Source: Methyloglobulus morosus KoM1 (GTDB lineage Bacteria; Pseudomonadota; Gammaproteobacteria; Methylococcales; Methylomonadaceae). From it: a stretch of DNA of 37,330 bases. The DNA is taken from the NCBI RefSeq assembly GCF_000496735.2, contig NZ_AYLO01000033.1, forward strand, positions 1 to 37,330, read 5' to 3'. Shown piece by piece: positions 16,330 to 25,196 of the stretch; position 1 is the stretch's first letter; each line of letters opens with the position of its first letter. The notes under the pieces were generated by a model that was not told the DNA's origin, did not search any database, and saw nothing but the letters and a program-made list of their open reading frames with translations. The position numbers were made by a program, and so were the translations under genes.

Positions 16330-17847
16330 ATGGACAATCAATTTAAAAAATATCTTAACTTACCGTTTCCGGCTTATCAGCTATTGATGGGTTTGGGAAT
16401 GCTGTTATTGGCTATCGAACCGATTCTATGGTTGCTTGGCTCGTGGCTTGAACCAGCGCATGATTCTAAGGGCGGCTGGGTATTTTTGTTGTGTGCGGGG
16501 TTGTTTGTTTGGAGCATACTTAGCCCAATTTCCAGCGTTGAAAATCAATCCCATAAGAAAGCTGTTTTGCTGTTAATCGGCACTGCAATCTTTCGTGGCT
16601 TCGGCCAAGTTTTTGCCGTCAATGTGTTGGGTGCGGTTGCGTTGGCAATTGATGTTTATGCGATTAGTTTGTTGGCACGTTTAAACGACAGGAAGAATCC
16701 GTTGTCGCCAGGCTGGTTGGCAATCTTATTCGCTTTTTCGTTGCCGCTAGAACGTATTTTACAACGCATAATCGGCTTTGGCCTGCAGCATTTGTCGGCA
16801 GATGGTGCGTGTATGCTGCTGCAGGGAATGTTTGCCAATGTGCAATGCGCAGGCATCAGGATTTTGTTGGTAGGGCGTGACGTGCTGGTGGATTTGCCTT
16901 GCTCCGGGGTGAAAAGCCTGATGCTGTTGTGCATCTTGTACGCCGCGCTCATGTGCGTGTTTAGGCCGCCTCTGGCTAGGTGCTTGCTGATCGGTGCAGT
17001 AACCCTGGTGAGTGCGTTATTCGGGAATATGGTCCGCATTACCTGCCTGTCCATTTTCATTGCTTATCCTGAAAAGATAGGCGGCATCAATGTGATGGCG
17101 CAGCCTTGGCACGACCTAATCGGCTTGTGTTGTTTAGCCATAGCGGCCTTGCCGTTGGCACTCTTATGCGGCAGTCGGACTTTGAACCAGCCCCGGAATA
17201 AAAAGGTGCAGGTTTACCAATCAATCTTGAATCAAAGCAACGCCTTGAAAACTTGGCTCGCCCTTGGTTTTGTAGGTTTGGCGGCGATCATCATTGCACT
17301 TCCCCACAAACCCTTGGATGTTTCCGAAAACCGCGCGCCACTCAACTTGCCCGTCTATTTGAATGGGCGCTATGGGCAAGCCGTCGCATTACGGGAGATG
17401 GAGCAAGACTATTTCACAAAATTCGGCGGCAGTGTCGCAAAAATGCGCTATGGCGAACATAAAGCGATGTTGATCCGTACCGATTCGCCGCTGCGACATT
17501 TACATGCGCCTGAAGACTGCTTGGTTGCGATGGGCTTAACCGTTCAATACGAAGGCATTGACTATGAACCGCTGCCTACGGCTATTTATACGGCTACCGA
17601 GCCAAACGGGATGCAATGGCGCATAGCCGTCACGTTTTATTCCCAACGGGAACAATTTACAACCAATATTTCGGAAGTCGTTTGGCTATGGTTACAACAG
17701 CCGCACACGACTTGGTATGCCCTACAACGTATTAGCCCTCTAGATACCCCCATCTCTACCGTTCAAGAATGGGATTCCGCCCTTATTGCTGCGTTAGATT
17801 TAACCCCAACCCCCATCAAGGAGAACCTTCATGATAAAACTTACTAA
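16330..17847 (+). CDS. Exosortase with C-terminal EpsI-like domain
   Basis: 505 residues from the ATG. Exosortases are polytopic membrane cysteine transpeptidases that cleave PEP-CTERM tails. The catalytic triad is visible: Cys191 in 'VDLPCSGVKSL', Arg236 in 'FGNMVRITCL' and His261 in 'QPWHDLIGL'. About eight membrane segments span residues 1-290. After a further membrane segment (~305-325) a ~170-residue periplasmic domain follows, with 'LHAPEDCLVAMG' (His392, Cys397) typical of EpsI/DUF3485 proteins, so two usually separate genes look fused. The ATG at 16330 is chosen over an in-frame TTG at 16297; neither has a strong ribosome site. It overlaps the VIT/vWA gene by 17 nt, that gene carrying the presumed substrate tail. 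It resembles the exosortase subfamilies that travel with a single dedicated VIT target; the exact letter subfamily needs HMM scoring. Confidence 0.9.
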   Translation: MDNQFKKYLNLPFPAYQLLMGLGMLLLAIEPILWLLGSWLEPAHDSKGGWVFLLCAGLFVWSILSPISSVENQSHKKAVLLLIGTAIFRGFGQVFAVNVLGAVALAIDVYAISLLARLNDRKNPLSPGWLAILFAFSLPLERILQRIIGFGLQHLSADGACMLLQGMFANVQCAGIRILLVGRDVLVDLPCSGVKSLMLLCILYAALMCVFRPPLARCLLIGAVTLVSALFGNMVRITCLSIFIAYPEKIGGINVMAQPWHDLIGLCCLAIAALPLALLCGSRTLNQPRNKKVQVYQSILNQSNALKTWLALGFVGLAAIIIALPHKPLDVSENRAPLNLPVYLNGRYGQAVALREMEQDYFTKFGGSVAKMRYGEHKAMLIRTDSPLRHLHAPEDCLVAMGLTVQYEGIDYEPLPTAIYTATEPNGMQWRIAVTFYSQREQFTTNISEVVWLWLQQPHTTWYALQRISPLDTPISTVQEWDSALIAALDLTPTPIKENLHDKTY

Positions 17848-19957
17848 GCCCATCGCCGTCCTGGCGTTGCTGTTGCCTACCTGTTCCGCTTTGGCGGCAA
17901 TGCCCGATATGGGCGGCACCATTGAAGCCCATGTCGATGGTAAAGTTGTGCAATTTCCCTTATTAAAAACCGACATGCTGGCCAAGGTGAAAGGGGATTT
18001 GGTCACCGTTACGGTCAAACAAACCTTTAGCAATCAGTACGACAAGCCGTTACACGCAACTTATTTATTCCCCTTGAATCACGATGCCGCTGTCCACCGC
18101 ATGATAATGCAAGTCGGCGATGAACGGGTGGAAGCCAAAATCCAACGTATCGAAGAAGCCAAAGCGACTTTCCAACAAGCTAAGCATGAAGGCAAGGCGG
18201 CGGCATTGTTGACCGAACATCGTCCCAATATGTTCACCCAAGACATTGCCAACCTCATGCCCAAACTGCCCGTGCAGGTTACGCTGACGTATAGCCAAAT
18301 CCTTCCCAAGGTGGACGGGCAATATGAATTGGCATTGCCCTTGGTGGTCGGGCCGCGCTACCAACCGGCAGGCGCTGGAGTTCCGCCCACGCCTAATTCC
18401 GATACAAACAGCAAGACAACCTTCGGGCAATGGGAAGTTGAAAAACTGCCTGCTTATCCGGAAGTGGCGGAACTCAATAGCCCTGAAATTATCGACAAGG
18501 AACGCGTCAGCATCCGTGTGGAATTGGATGCCGGTTTGCCGATTACCGAAGTCAGCAGTAAAACTCATGATATTTCAGAAGAAATTCCATCTGAAAAGCA
18601 GCGTATTATTCAATTGTTGGACGGTAAAACCATCGACAACAAGGATTTCGTGTTGCGTTACCGATTAAGCGGCAGCGCCACCCAAGCCGGATTGTTGGCG
18701 CACCGGGATGAGCGCGGCGGATTTTTTAGCATCCAATTAGAGCCGCCCGCCGTGCCTGCGGTCAAAGATGTCGCCGCCAGGGAAATGGTCTTTGTTCTGG
18801 ACACGTCCGGTTCCATGGACGGCGAACCCATCGCCGCCAGCAAATTGTTCATGAAACATGCCCTGAACCATTTGCATCCGAATGACACTTTCCGCATCAT
18901 CCGTTTCAGCAACAATGCCGAAGAATTTACCGCCGCACCCGTCATTGCCACGCCCGAAAACATCCGGCAAGGATTGGGTTATGTGGAAAGCCTGACTGCC
19001 GATGGCGGCACGGAAATCTCGCCTGCAATTGAACAAGCCTTTGCCAAACCCGCGTTGAAAGACAGCCTGCGCTTGGTCGTGTTCCTGACCGACGGCTATA
19101 TCGGCAACGAATCGGAAGTGCTTACCCAGATTGCAGAAAAAATAGGCAGCGCACGCATTTACGCCTTGGGTGTCGGTACGTCGGTGAACCGATTTTTGTT
19201 GGAAGAAATGGCGGTGAGAGGGCGTGGTTTCGCCCGCTTTATTGATCCTACCGAAAAAGCCGACGATGTCGCCATCCAACTGGCCAGCAAACTGGAAAGC
19301 CCTGTGTTGACTGACATAGCGATTGATTGGGGCGATTTACAGGTGAGCGACCTTAGCCCCAGCCGTATCCCCGACTTGTTTGCGGGCGGTGCGATACGCA
19401 CCCAAGGCAAATACCGACAACCAGGGCGGCACACCATTAAAGTCAGCGGCTTGGTGAACGGGCGCAAAGCCCAATTGCCGATCACCGTCAACCTGCCTGA
19501 CAGTTCGGGCGAACAGGACAACCCGATCCCCGTGATTTGGGCGCGTTCACAAATTGCGGATGCCATGCGGCAGATCAACACGCCGTCTTATATGCGCACT
19601 GAAAATGCCAATGAGAATAGCCTGAAAGATAAGGTGACAGAATTAGGCCTCGACTTTTCCTTGACCACGCAATGGACAGCTTTTGTCGCCGTGTCGCAAA
19701 AAATCGTCAACGAGCACCCTGAACAAGCCGAACACAACAATGTGCCCTTGCCGATGGTAAAAGGCACGACAGCAAAAGCTTATGGCGAAAATACACCCCA
19801 ACTTACCGCCGCACAACCGATGATGGTTGCACAAAATTTTTCAGGCGGCGCAGCACCAGAGCCATCGACAGTTGTCGGCATGATGCTTATGGCGGTGATT
19901 GGCACTTGGACGCTTTATCGTCGCCAAAAACACGGGCTGGGTTATGTTAATCGCTAA
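17831..19957 (+). CDS. VIT and von Willebrand A domain protein with PEP-CTERM tail
   Basis: 708 residues; probable substrate of the co-encoded exosortase. Order: signal peptide (~1-22); VIT domain (~25-170, with 'VTVKQTFSNQYDKPLHATYLFPL' style text); a linker; vWA domain with an intact MIDAS (Asp324 in 'DTSGSMDG', Thr in 'DGGTEIS', Asp in 'LTDGYIG'); a C-terminal region; and a sorting tail beginning Pro676-Glu-Pro ('PEPSTVVG'), a membrane stretch and basic 'YRRQKHG'. VIT/vWA proteins resemble inter-alpha-trypsin-inhibitor heavy chains and bind metal through the MIDAS, often mediating surface adhesion. An AAGGAGA at 17818-17824, six nt before the ATG, sets the start inside the exosortase gene. 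The downstream membrane-protein gene overlaps its end by 14 nt. The likely fate is export by Sec, then cleavage and surface or envelope anchoring. Confidence 0.93.
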   Translation: MIKLTKPIAVLALLLPTCSALAAMPDMGGTIEAHVDGKVVQFPLLKTDMLAKVKGDLVTVTVKQTFSNQYDKPLHATYLFPLNHDAAVHRMIMQVGDERVEAKIQRIEEAKATFQQAKHEGKAAALLTEHRPNMFTQDIANLMPKLPVQVTLTYSQILPKVDGQYELALPLVVGPRYQPAGAGVPPTPNSDTNSKTTFGQWEVEKLPAYPEVAELNSPEIIDKERVSIRVELDAGLPITEVSSKTHDISEEIPSEKQRIIQLLDGKTIDNKDFVLRYRLSGSATQAGLLAHRDERGGFFSIQLEPPAVPAVKDVAAREMVFVLDTSGSMDGEPIAASKLFMKHALNHLHPNDTFRIIRFSNNAEEFTAAPVIATPENIRQGLGYVESLTADGGTEISPAIEQAFAKPALKDSLRLVVFLTDGYIGNESEVLTQIAEKIGSARIYALGVGTSVNRFLLEEMAVRGRGFARFIDPTEKADDVAIQLASKLESPVLTDIAIDWGDLQVSDLSPSRIPDLFAGGAIRTQGKYRQPGRHTIKVSGLVNGRKAQLPITVNLPDSSGEQDNPIPVIWARSQIADAMRQINTPSYMRTENANENSLKDKVTELGLDFSLTTQWTAFVAVSQKIVNEHPEQAEHNNVPLPMVKGTTAKAYGENTPQLTAAQPMMVAQNFSGGAAPEPSTVVGMMLMAVIGTWTLYRRQKHGLGYVNR

Positions 19958-21416
19958 ACAGACAACCCTGTTAAAGAAACAGGCAACCTGTATCCTGCTC
20001 GCTCTCATTGCCGACGTTTTGTTTTACCAACAACCCGTCGGTTGGACGGCTGGATTATATGCAGCCTTAGTGTTTACAATGCTGGTTGTTTTCAATCGCC
20101 ACTTATTGCACACCAGTGCCAGCAAGATAATCGGCTTGGGCGTGGCAACCTTAATCGTTGAACTGGTCGAATCACCTGGATTGTTGCCTATATTGATAGA
20201 CGGCCTAGGGTTAATGACTTTGATAACGCTACAAAAACGCAAGGACTTAGCTTCCGCCACGCTTTGGATCAAGGATATCGCACTTTTTGTAGAACGGGGT
20301 GGATGGCAATGGTATCGGGACTGCAAAGCCATCAAACGGATTTCCAAAAACAAAGTCCTCGATAAGGTCAATTACAGTTTTGCCGTCATGCCCGTCACGT
20401 TAACGCTCGCGTTTAGCATCCTGTTCATCCTGGCAAACCCCATCATTGAAAAAGTCTTGTCTGGCTTGAATTGGCAGTTGCTGAACCCGTTTATTTCGTA
20501 TTCGCGTTGGTTGTTTTGGTTTTTGATTAGCCTAACACTATGGATGATGTTGCGGCCACGATTTTTGTTGGCTAAGGAAATCGTTTTAGGACAACCTATC
20601 AACTTGGATCGTTGGTTAAACAAGCAAACGATAATATTGTCCTTGGCTTTGTTTAATGGGCTTTTCTTTATCCAAAACGGACTGGATATCGTGTTCCTGT
20701 GGCATGATGAGGACTTACCGATGGGCGTTACCTATGCGGAATATGCCCATGCCGGATTTTATTCCTTACTTGCCATCAATTTGTTGACCTCCGCTTTCGT
20801 ATTGCTGACGTTTGGCGACCACAGACAAGCCTTTCAAACCGAAATAGCAAAAATACTGGTGTTTGTTTGGCTGGGTCAAAATATATTTTTGACCCTATCT
20901 GCCATCAATCGGTTATTGCACTATATCGAAGCCTATTCCTTGACATACCTACGGATAGCCGCCTTGATGGGCATGGCGTTAACGGCGATTGGCCTGGTGC
21001 TTATTTTTGCAAGAATCCAGGGCAATCGCCGCAACCTATGGTTAATCAATGCCAATGCCATCGCACTTACTGCCACGCTTTACGGGGTGTGCTTTATCAA
21101 TATGGATAGGATTATTGCCAATTACAATGTCCGGCATTGCTTGGAAGTGACGGGCTTAGGTTCCAATATTGATTTGCCTTATTTACAAAGTTTGGGCCCA
21201 GAATCCCTGCCCGCATTGCGTTGGTTTCAGGTAAACGCCAAATACAGTCCGGTTCAAGCCAGTAAAGCGGGTGAATTAATAACAAATCTTGATAACCAAT
21301 TAAGCGTTGAAAGCGCAAACTGGCGGGCGTGGACTTGGCGAAAACAACGGCAGTTGGCAACGAACGCCTTAACCTTAAAACCTGAGCCTATCGGCACTAG
21401 CGGATGGAGATATTGA
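19944..21416 (+). CDS. Polytopic membrane protein, DUF4173/DUF4153-like
   Basis: 490 residues from the ATG at 19944, which lies inside the end of the VIT/vWA gene (14-nt overlap); an upstream in-frame TTG would be buried deep in that gene. About ten membrane segments. The motif 'PMGVTYAEYAHAGFYSLLAINLL' region (Thr-Tyr-Ala-Glu-Tyr-Ala...Gly-Phe-Tyr) is characteristic of DUF4173/DUF4153 membrane proteins. After the last segment (~390-410) a ~95-residue tail follows, predicted periplasmic, with 'RWFQVNAKYSPVQASKAGEL'. No biochemical function is known for the family. The tight overlap with the exosortase substrate suggests it belongs to the sorting machinery, perhaps in delivery or sensing (inference). 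Confidence 0.82.
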   Translation: MLIAKQTTLLKKQATCILLALIADVLFYQQPVGWTAGLYAALVFTMLVVFNRHLLHTSASKIIGLGVATLIVELVESPGLLPILIDGLGLMTLITLQKRKDLASATLWIKDIALFVERGGWQWYRDCKAIKRISKNKVLDKVNYSFAVMPVTLTLAFSILFILANPIIEKVLSGLNWQLLNPFISYSRWLFWFLISLTLWMMLRPRFLLAKEIVLGQPINLDRWLNKQTIILSLALFNGLFFIQNGLDIVFLWHDEDLPMGVTYAEYAHAGFYSLLAINLLTSAFVLLTFGDHRQAFQTEIAKILVFVWLGQNIFLTLSAINRLLHYIEAYSLTYLRIAALMGMALTAIGLVLIFARIQGNRRNLWLINANAIALTATLYGVCFINMDRIIANYNVRHCLEVTGLGSNIDLPYLQSLGPESLPALRWFQVNAKYSPVQASKAGELITNLDNQLSVESANWRAWTWRKQRQLATNALTLKPEPIGTSGWRY

Positions 21417-21484
21417 ATGGTTTTGATTCTGGTAAAAGTGTTTTATATTGAACCAACTATTTTATTTAAAACCGAACATAATCC

Positions 21485-22174
21485 ATGGTTAAGCACATCC
21501 TAGTCGCCGATGACGACACCCACATCCGGGAAGTGATTACCTTTGCACTCGAGAAGGCGGGTATGAAGGTCACCTTGGCGGGCGATGGCCGTGACGCGTT
21601 AACCCGATTTCATCCTGCGATTGACCTGGTCGTGCTGGACATCAACATGCCGGAACTCGACGGCCTGGAGGTTTGTAAGGAACTGCGCAAAACGTCGGAC
21701 ATCCCCATCCTATTCCTGTCTTCCCGCGATGATGAGATTGACCGTATCCTAGGGCTGGAAATCGGCGGGGATGATTATGTCACCAAGCCCTTTAGCCCAC
21801 GCGAATTGGTGGCGCGGATTAACGTCATCCTTAAACGCAGGGTGGCTGCACCCAAAGCGACAGCCGTCGCAAAAAATTTGGTACATGGCAAATTACGCAT
21901 TGTCCCGGAACAACATGCTGTAAGTTGGGACGGACTAGCGGTCAGTCTTACCGCAACGGAATTCGCCATGCTGATGCTATTTGCTAGCCAGCCTAGCCAT
22001 GTCTTTAACCGGGACACGATCATGAGCAAGGCTTACGAACACCATGTTTATGTCAGCGACCGCACCATCGACAGCCATATCCGCCATATCCGACAAAAAT
22101 TTGTCGAAGTGGGTTGTTCCGCCATTATTGAAACCGTACATGGCGTTGGCTACAAACTCAACACATGCCAATAA
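21485..22174 (+). CDS. OmpR-family response regulator of the exosortase cassette
   Basis: 229 residues. Receiver domain with acidic pocket Asp9-Asp10-Asp11, phospho-acceptor Asp52 in 'LVVLDINMPELDG', and Lys101 in 'DDYVTKPFSPREL'. The C-terminal winged helix is typical of OmpR/PhoB ('SLTATEFAMLMLFASQPSHVF', 'DRTIDSHIRHIRQKF'). It is a DNA-binding transcription factor. It lies 68 nt after the membrane-protein gene and overlaps its kinase gene by 10 nt. The likely targets are this cassette's own promoter and possibly other envelope genes (inference). The layout matches the regulator of the proteobacterial dedicated sortase system. Confidence 0.93.
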   Translation: MVKHILVADDDTHIREVITFALEKAGMKVTLAGDGRDALTRFHPAIDLVVLDINMPELDGLEVCKELRKTSDIPILFLSSRDDEIDRILGLEIGGDDYVTKPFSPRELVARINVILKRRVAAPKATAVAKNLVHGKLRIVPEQHAVSWDGLAVSLTATEFAMLMLFASQPSHVFNRDTIMSKAYEHHVYVSDRTIDSHIRHIRQKFVEVGCSAIIETVHGVGYKLNTCQ

Positions 22175-23763
22175 ATGCCCAATTCCCATTCATAATTCAA
22201 AGGCGTTTCCGATTACGCAACATCCTGCTTGTGGTGATGCTGATGGTATTGGCATTGCCTTTAGGCAGTTTGTATTTTTTTCGTATCTACGAAAACGAGT
22301 TGGTGCAGCAAACTGAGCGCGAACTGATTTCCCAATCGGCTACTCTCGCGGCAGGATTTAGGATGCTGGCCCAAAATTTACAACCGGAAGGCGTGGCTTA
22401 CGGAAAAATATTACCTAATCTGCCTAAAGATGATTCGGAATATCACCCGATCATCCCAACTTTAAGTTTAATTAACCCGATTGAATCACGCAGGCCAGAT
22501 ATGTTACCCGTACCAATGCCAGCCGATGATTTCGCGAAACAAATTGGCGACCTATTAACGCCCGTCATGCTTGAAACCATGCGGGTTACCCTCTCGGGAA
22601 TGCGATTGCTGGATATGAATGGCGTTGTGATTGCCGGACGGGACGAAGTGGGTTACTCGCTGGCCCATATCTCGGAAGTCAAACAAGCCTTAAGGGGCGA
22701 ATATGCCAGCGTCATTCGGCAGCGGATTTCCGACCAACCGCCGCCGCCTTTGTATTCCATCAGCCGGGGTACGTTGATCCGCGTGTTTGTGGCATATCCG
22801 ATAATTGAAAACCAACACCTGCAAGGCGTGTTGTACCTTTCGCGGACTCCGGAAAATATCCTTAAGCATCTATACGCCGTTAAAGAAAAGGTCATCGTCT
22901 TTTCGTTGATCCTATTGGCTTTGGTGGCCTTGCTGGTAGCCTTCGTGTCCTCTTCGATTTCCAGGCCGATTCGTGAGCTTATTGAGCAAACTCACCGTAT
23001 CCGGCAAGGCGAGCAGAAACAAATTGAGCCATTGCCCAATCCCGTTACCAATGAAGTGGCACAACTGTCGGAAAGCTTTGTCAGCATGTCACAAACGCTG
23101 ACGGAACGCACCGATTACCTACGACGTTTTGCCACCCACATGTCGCATGAATTTAAGACCCCGTTGACCGCCATGCAAGGGGCGCTGGAGTTATTGCAAG
23201 ATCATGGGGATACAATGGACAAGGTTCAACAACGACGGTTTATCGACAATTTGTTGGCAGATACTTCGCGACTTAAGCAATTGGTTAGTCGCCTTTTGGA
23301 ACTTGCCCGCGCGGATGCCATTGAAACCAACCCAAAGACATGTCATTTGCACGATGTGCTAGGGGAACTGCGCAGCCAGTTCTTCGACAAGGGCTTGGAA
23401 CTGCTCTACCCAAAAATATCGAATTTTGAACTGGCGATTGCACCGGAAGTCTTGGCAATGGCGTTATATAATTTATTGGAAAACAGCTTACAACACCAAG
23501 CCAAGCAAGTGGAAATCACGGCTAATCAAGGCGGCAAGGTGGTCGATCTCCAGCTTCATGACAATGGCAACGGCATTTCCCCAGCCAACCAAGATAAAAT
23601 ATTCACGCCTTTTTTCACTACTCGAAGAAGTGCCGGAGGCACGGGGTTAGGCCTTGCTATCACCATCTCACTACTCAAGGCTTACCAAGGCACAGTCGAA
23701 CAACTACCTTCTGATCGAGGAGCTTTATTTTTGATAACCTTACAGTTGATAAATTTCGACTAA
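22165..23763 (+). CDS. Sensor histidine kinase of the exosortase cassette
   Basis: 532 residues. TM1 (~17-40), a periplasmic sensor of ~200 residues, TM2 (~245-266), HAMP ('SSISRPIRELIEQTHRIRQG'), HisKA with 'HMSHEFKTPLTAMQ' (His328), and HATPase with N-box 'ALYNLLENSLQHQ', 'LHDNGNGIS' and 'GGTGLGLAI'. All catalytic boxes are intact. The sensor contains 'RLLDMNGVVIAGRDEVGYSLAHI...QALRGEYASVIRQR', a double-Cache/dCache-like pattern, so it may sense a small ligand or an envelope state. The start ATG lies within the end of the regulator gene. It should phosphorylate the OmpR-type regulator just upstream and so couple a periplasmic signal to the exosortase system. Confidence 0.92.
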   Translation: MPINAQFPFIIQRRFRLRNILLVVMLMVLALPLGSLYFFRIYENELVQQTERELISQSATLAAGFRMLAQNLQPEGVAYGKILPNLPKDDSEYHPIIPTLSLINPIESRRPDMLPVPMPADDFAKQIGDLLTPVMLETMRVTLSGMRLLDMNGVVIAGRDEVGYSLAHISEVKQALRGEYASVIRQRISDQPPPPLYSISRGTLIRVFVAYPIIENQHLQGVLYLSRTPENILKHLYAVKEKVIVFSLILLALVALLVAFVSSSISRPIRELIEQTHRIRQGEQKQIEPLPNPVTNEVAQLSESFVSMSQTLTERTDYLRRFATHMSHEFKTPLTAMQGALELLQDHGDTMDKVQQRRFIDNLLADTSRLKQLVSRLLELARADAIETNPKTCHLHDVLGELRSQFFDKGLELLYPKISNFELAIAPEVLAMALYNLLENSLQHQAKQVEITANQGGKVVDLQLHDNGNGISPANQDKIFTPFFTTRRSAGGTGLGLAITISLLKAYQGTVEQLPSDRGALFLITLQLINFD

Positions 23764-23964
23764 AAAGGCTGAGCTTTGATTTTTGATTCTAACTTCGCTT
23801 GGCGGGGATTCAAACTGTGAGAATCATTTAGGGACAGTGACTGAAATCAATAATGGATGCTATTTCTGGATCAGCGCCTTGGTTCATACACATATATGCC
23901 ATCCGCAGTTCATCCGCTCACATCACAGCAAACCGATACTCAAAACATCAACCAGATAACCACT

Positions 23965-24102
23965 ATGATAATTGGTCATTTACCTGCGGGATACATCGCT
24001 TTAAAACTGCTATTTCCTCGATTTGAAGAAGAAGGAATTACTGTCAATAAGTTCATTTGTACAGGCTCTAAATTATTAGAATCTAATGATTCGCTTCTTT
24101 AA
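23965..24102 (+). pseudogene. 5' remnant of a membrane-bound metal-dependent hydrolase gene
   Basis: The first ~34 codons read 'MIIGHLPAGYIALKLLFPRF' and onwards, resembling the start of YbcI/DUF457-type metal-dependent hydrolases, which continue with membrane segments and a metal site. Here the similarity stops after 'NKFICTG' and the frame ends 11 codons later. No downstream continuation is visible in any frame, so this is a truncated relic. Confidence 0.45.
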
Positions 24103-24402
24103 TAGTGCCGGATCTGGCGGATTAATACCCAACCAAGCACCATCGGCGTCAAAGATGGAATGGGGCAAAGTCGATGTAATTTTATTGGCTTTTCTGTTCA
24201 GCCCAATGGAGCACCCTTGTACTTGTTCCCATCCCTTTGGGATTTCTTGTTGAGATGACTTCCACGAACGCTTATTATTAAAGGTAATAAACGAAGGCCG
24301 GATTTAGTTCCCATATTCCTTGGTGCCTTCTTTTTCAGAAACTCTATTACGTCATTATTGTCACATGGGCGAAGATATTAAAATTTCTAGGAGAGAGTGA
24401 TT
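24103..24402. other. Intergenic stretch with an unidentified minus-strand frame
   Basis: On the minus strand a ~78-codon frame without an obvious start is open from about 24310 to 24073, ending 'GINPPDPALLKKRIIRF'. It reads like protein ('WEQVQGCSIGLNRKANKIT') and may be the 3' end of a decayed gene, but I do not recognise it. The plus strand shows only the ribosome site of the next gene. Confidence 0.25.
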
Positions 24403-24666
24403 ATGTTGCATTTCAAATCTAAAATAATTTCATTACTGCTATTTTTTTGCGTAACTTTAGGGCTATTATCTCCTGCACTAACCCAGGCAGACGAAGTAAA
24501 TTCGTGGGGCGGAGATTCTGGCAGTATAGATGCGGGAAAGGCTGTTGAACAAAGGGCAGCCGCAGCGAAAAGGGCCGCAAAGAAACAAAAGAAAGCTGAG
24601 GAAAAAAAGGCCGCTGAAGCTCAAAAGGACGCTGAAGTTCAAAAAGGAAAAACGGTTGTAAAATAA
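24403..24666 (+). CDS. Small secreted Ala/Lys/Glu-rich protein, unknown function
   Basis: 87 residues. A signal peptide (~1-28, ending near 'PALTQA') is followed by 'DEVNSWGGDSGSIDAG' and then a highly charged Ala/Lys/Glu helix, likely a coiled coil or extended helix ('AKKQKKAEEKKAAEAQKD'). The ATG at 24403 is preferred over a GTG at 24397 because AGGAGA ends 8 nt before it. No family recognised; the low complexity makes homology unreliable. It stands alone, with no overlapping neighbour. Confidence 0.6.
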   Translation: MLHFKSKIISLLLFFCVTLGLLSPALTQADEVNSWGGDSGSIDAGKAVEQRAAAAKRAAKKQKKAEEKKAAEAQKDAEVQKGKTVVK

Positions 24667-24778
24667 TTGGCATGAGGGCGGTGCTGAAAGCGAACTTAGG
24701 CGACAACAGATTAACATTCACCTTTATGGCATTCCTTTGTAAGTCTATGGCAATCGAGTTTCCCTAATAGCAACAATA

Positions 24779-25186
24779 ATGAACCCAAACATCTACCCAA
24801 CCCGCCTGTTGCATACCATGTTGCGCGTGGGCAATCTTGACAAGTCCATCGCCTTCTATACCCAACTGCTCGGCATGAAATTACTCCACAGCCAGGAATA
24901 TCCCGAAGGGGAATATACGCTTGCGTTTGTCGGCTACCAGGACGAAGCCGACAGCACCGTGCTGGAACTGACCTACAATTGGGGGAAACAGCACTATGAC
25001 ATCGGCACAGCCTTTGGACATCTCGCCTTGGCGACCGATGACATTTACGCAACCTGCGAAGCCTTAGCTGCCGAAGGTGTCAACATCACTCGCCCACCTG
25101 GGCCGATGAAGGATGATGCGTCAATTGTTATCGCATTTTTAGAAGACCCGGACGGTTACAAGATTGAGTTGATCCAGCGGAAGTAG
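24779..25186 (+). CDS. gloA: Lactoylglutathione lyase (glyoxalase I)
   Basis: 135 residues, the usual length. It converts the methylglyoxal-glutathione hemithioacetal to S-lactoylglutathione in the cytoplasm. The metal ligands of the family are all present: His12 ('RLLHTMLRV'), Glu63 ('TVLELTYNW'), His81 ('GHLALATDD') and Glu130 ('YKIELIQ'). The pattern 'LDKSIAFYTQLLGMKLL' and 'YTLAFVGY' is that of the bacterial, nickel-type short form. The next gene (a broken DUF962 gene) starts 10 nt downstream, suggesting a former two-gene operon. Confidence 0.95.
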   Translation: MNPNIYPTRLLHTMLRVGNLDKSIAFYTQLLGMKLLHSQEYPEGEYTLAFVGYQDEADSTVLELTYNWGKQHYDIGTAFGHLALATDDIYATCEALAAEGVNITRPPGPMKDDASIVIAFLEDPDGYKIELIQRK

Positions 25187-25196
25187 CGGGAAATCC

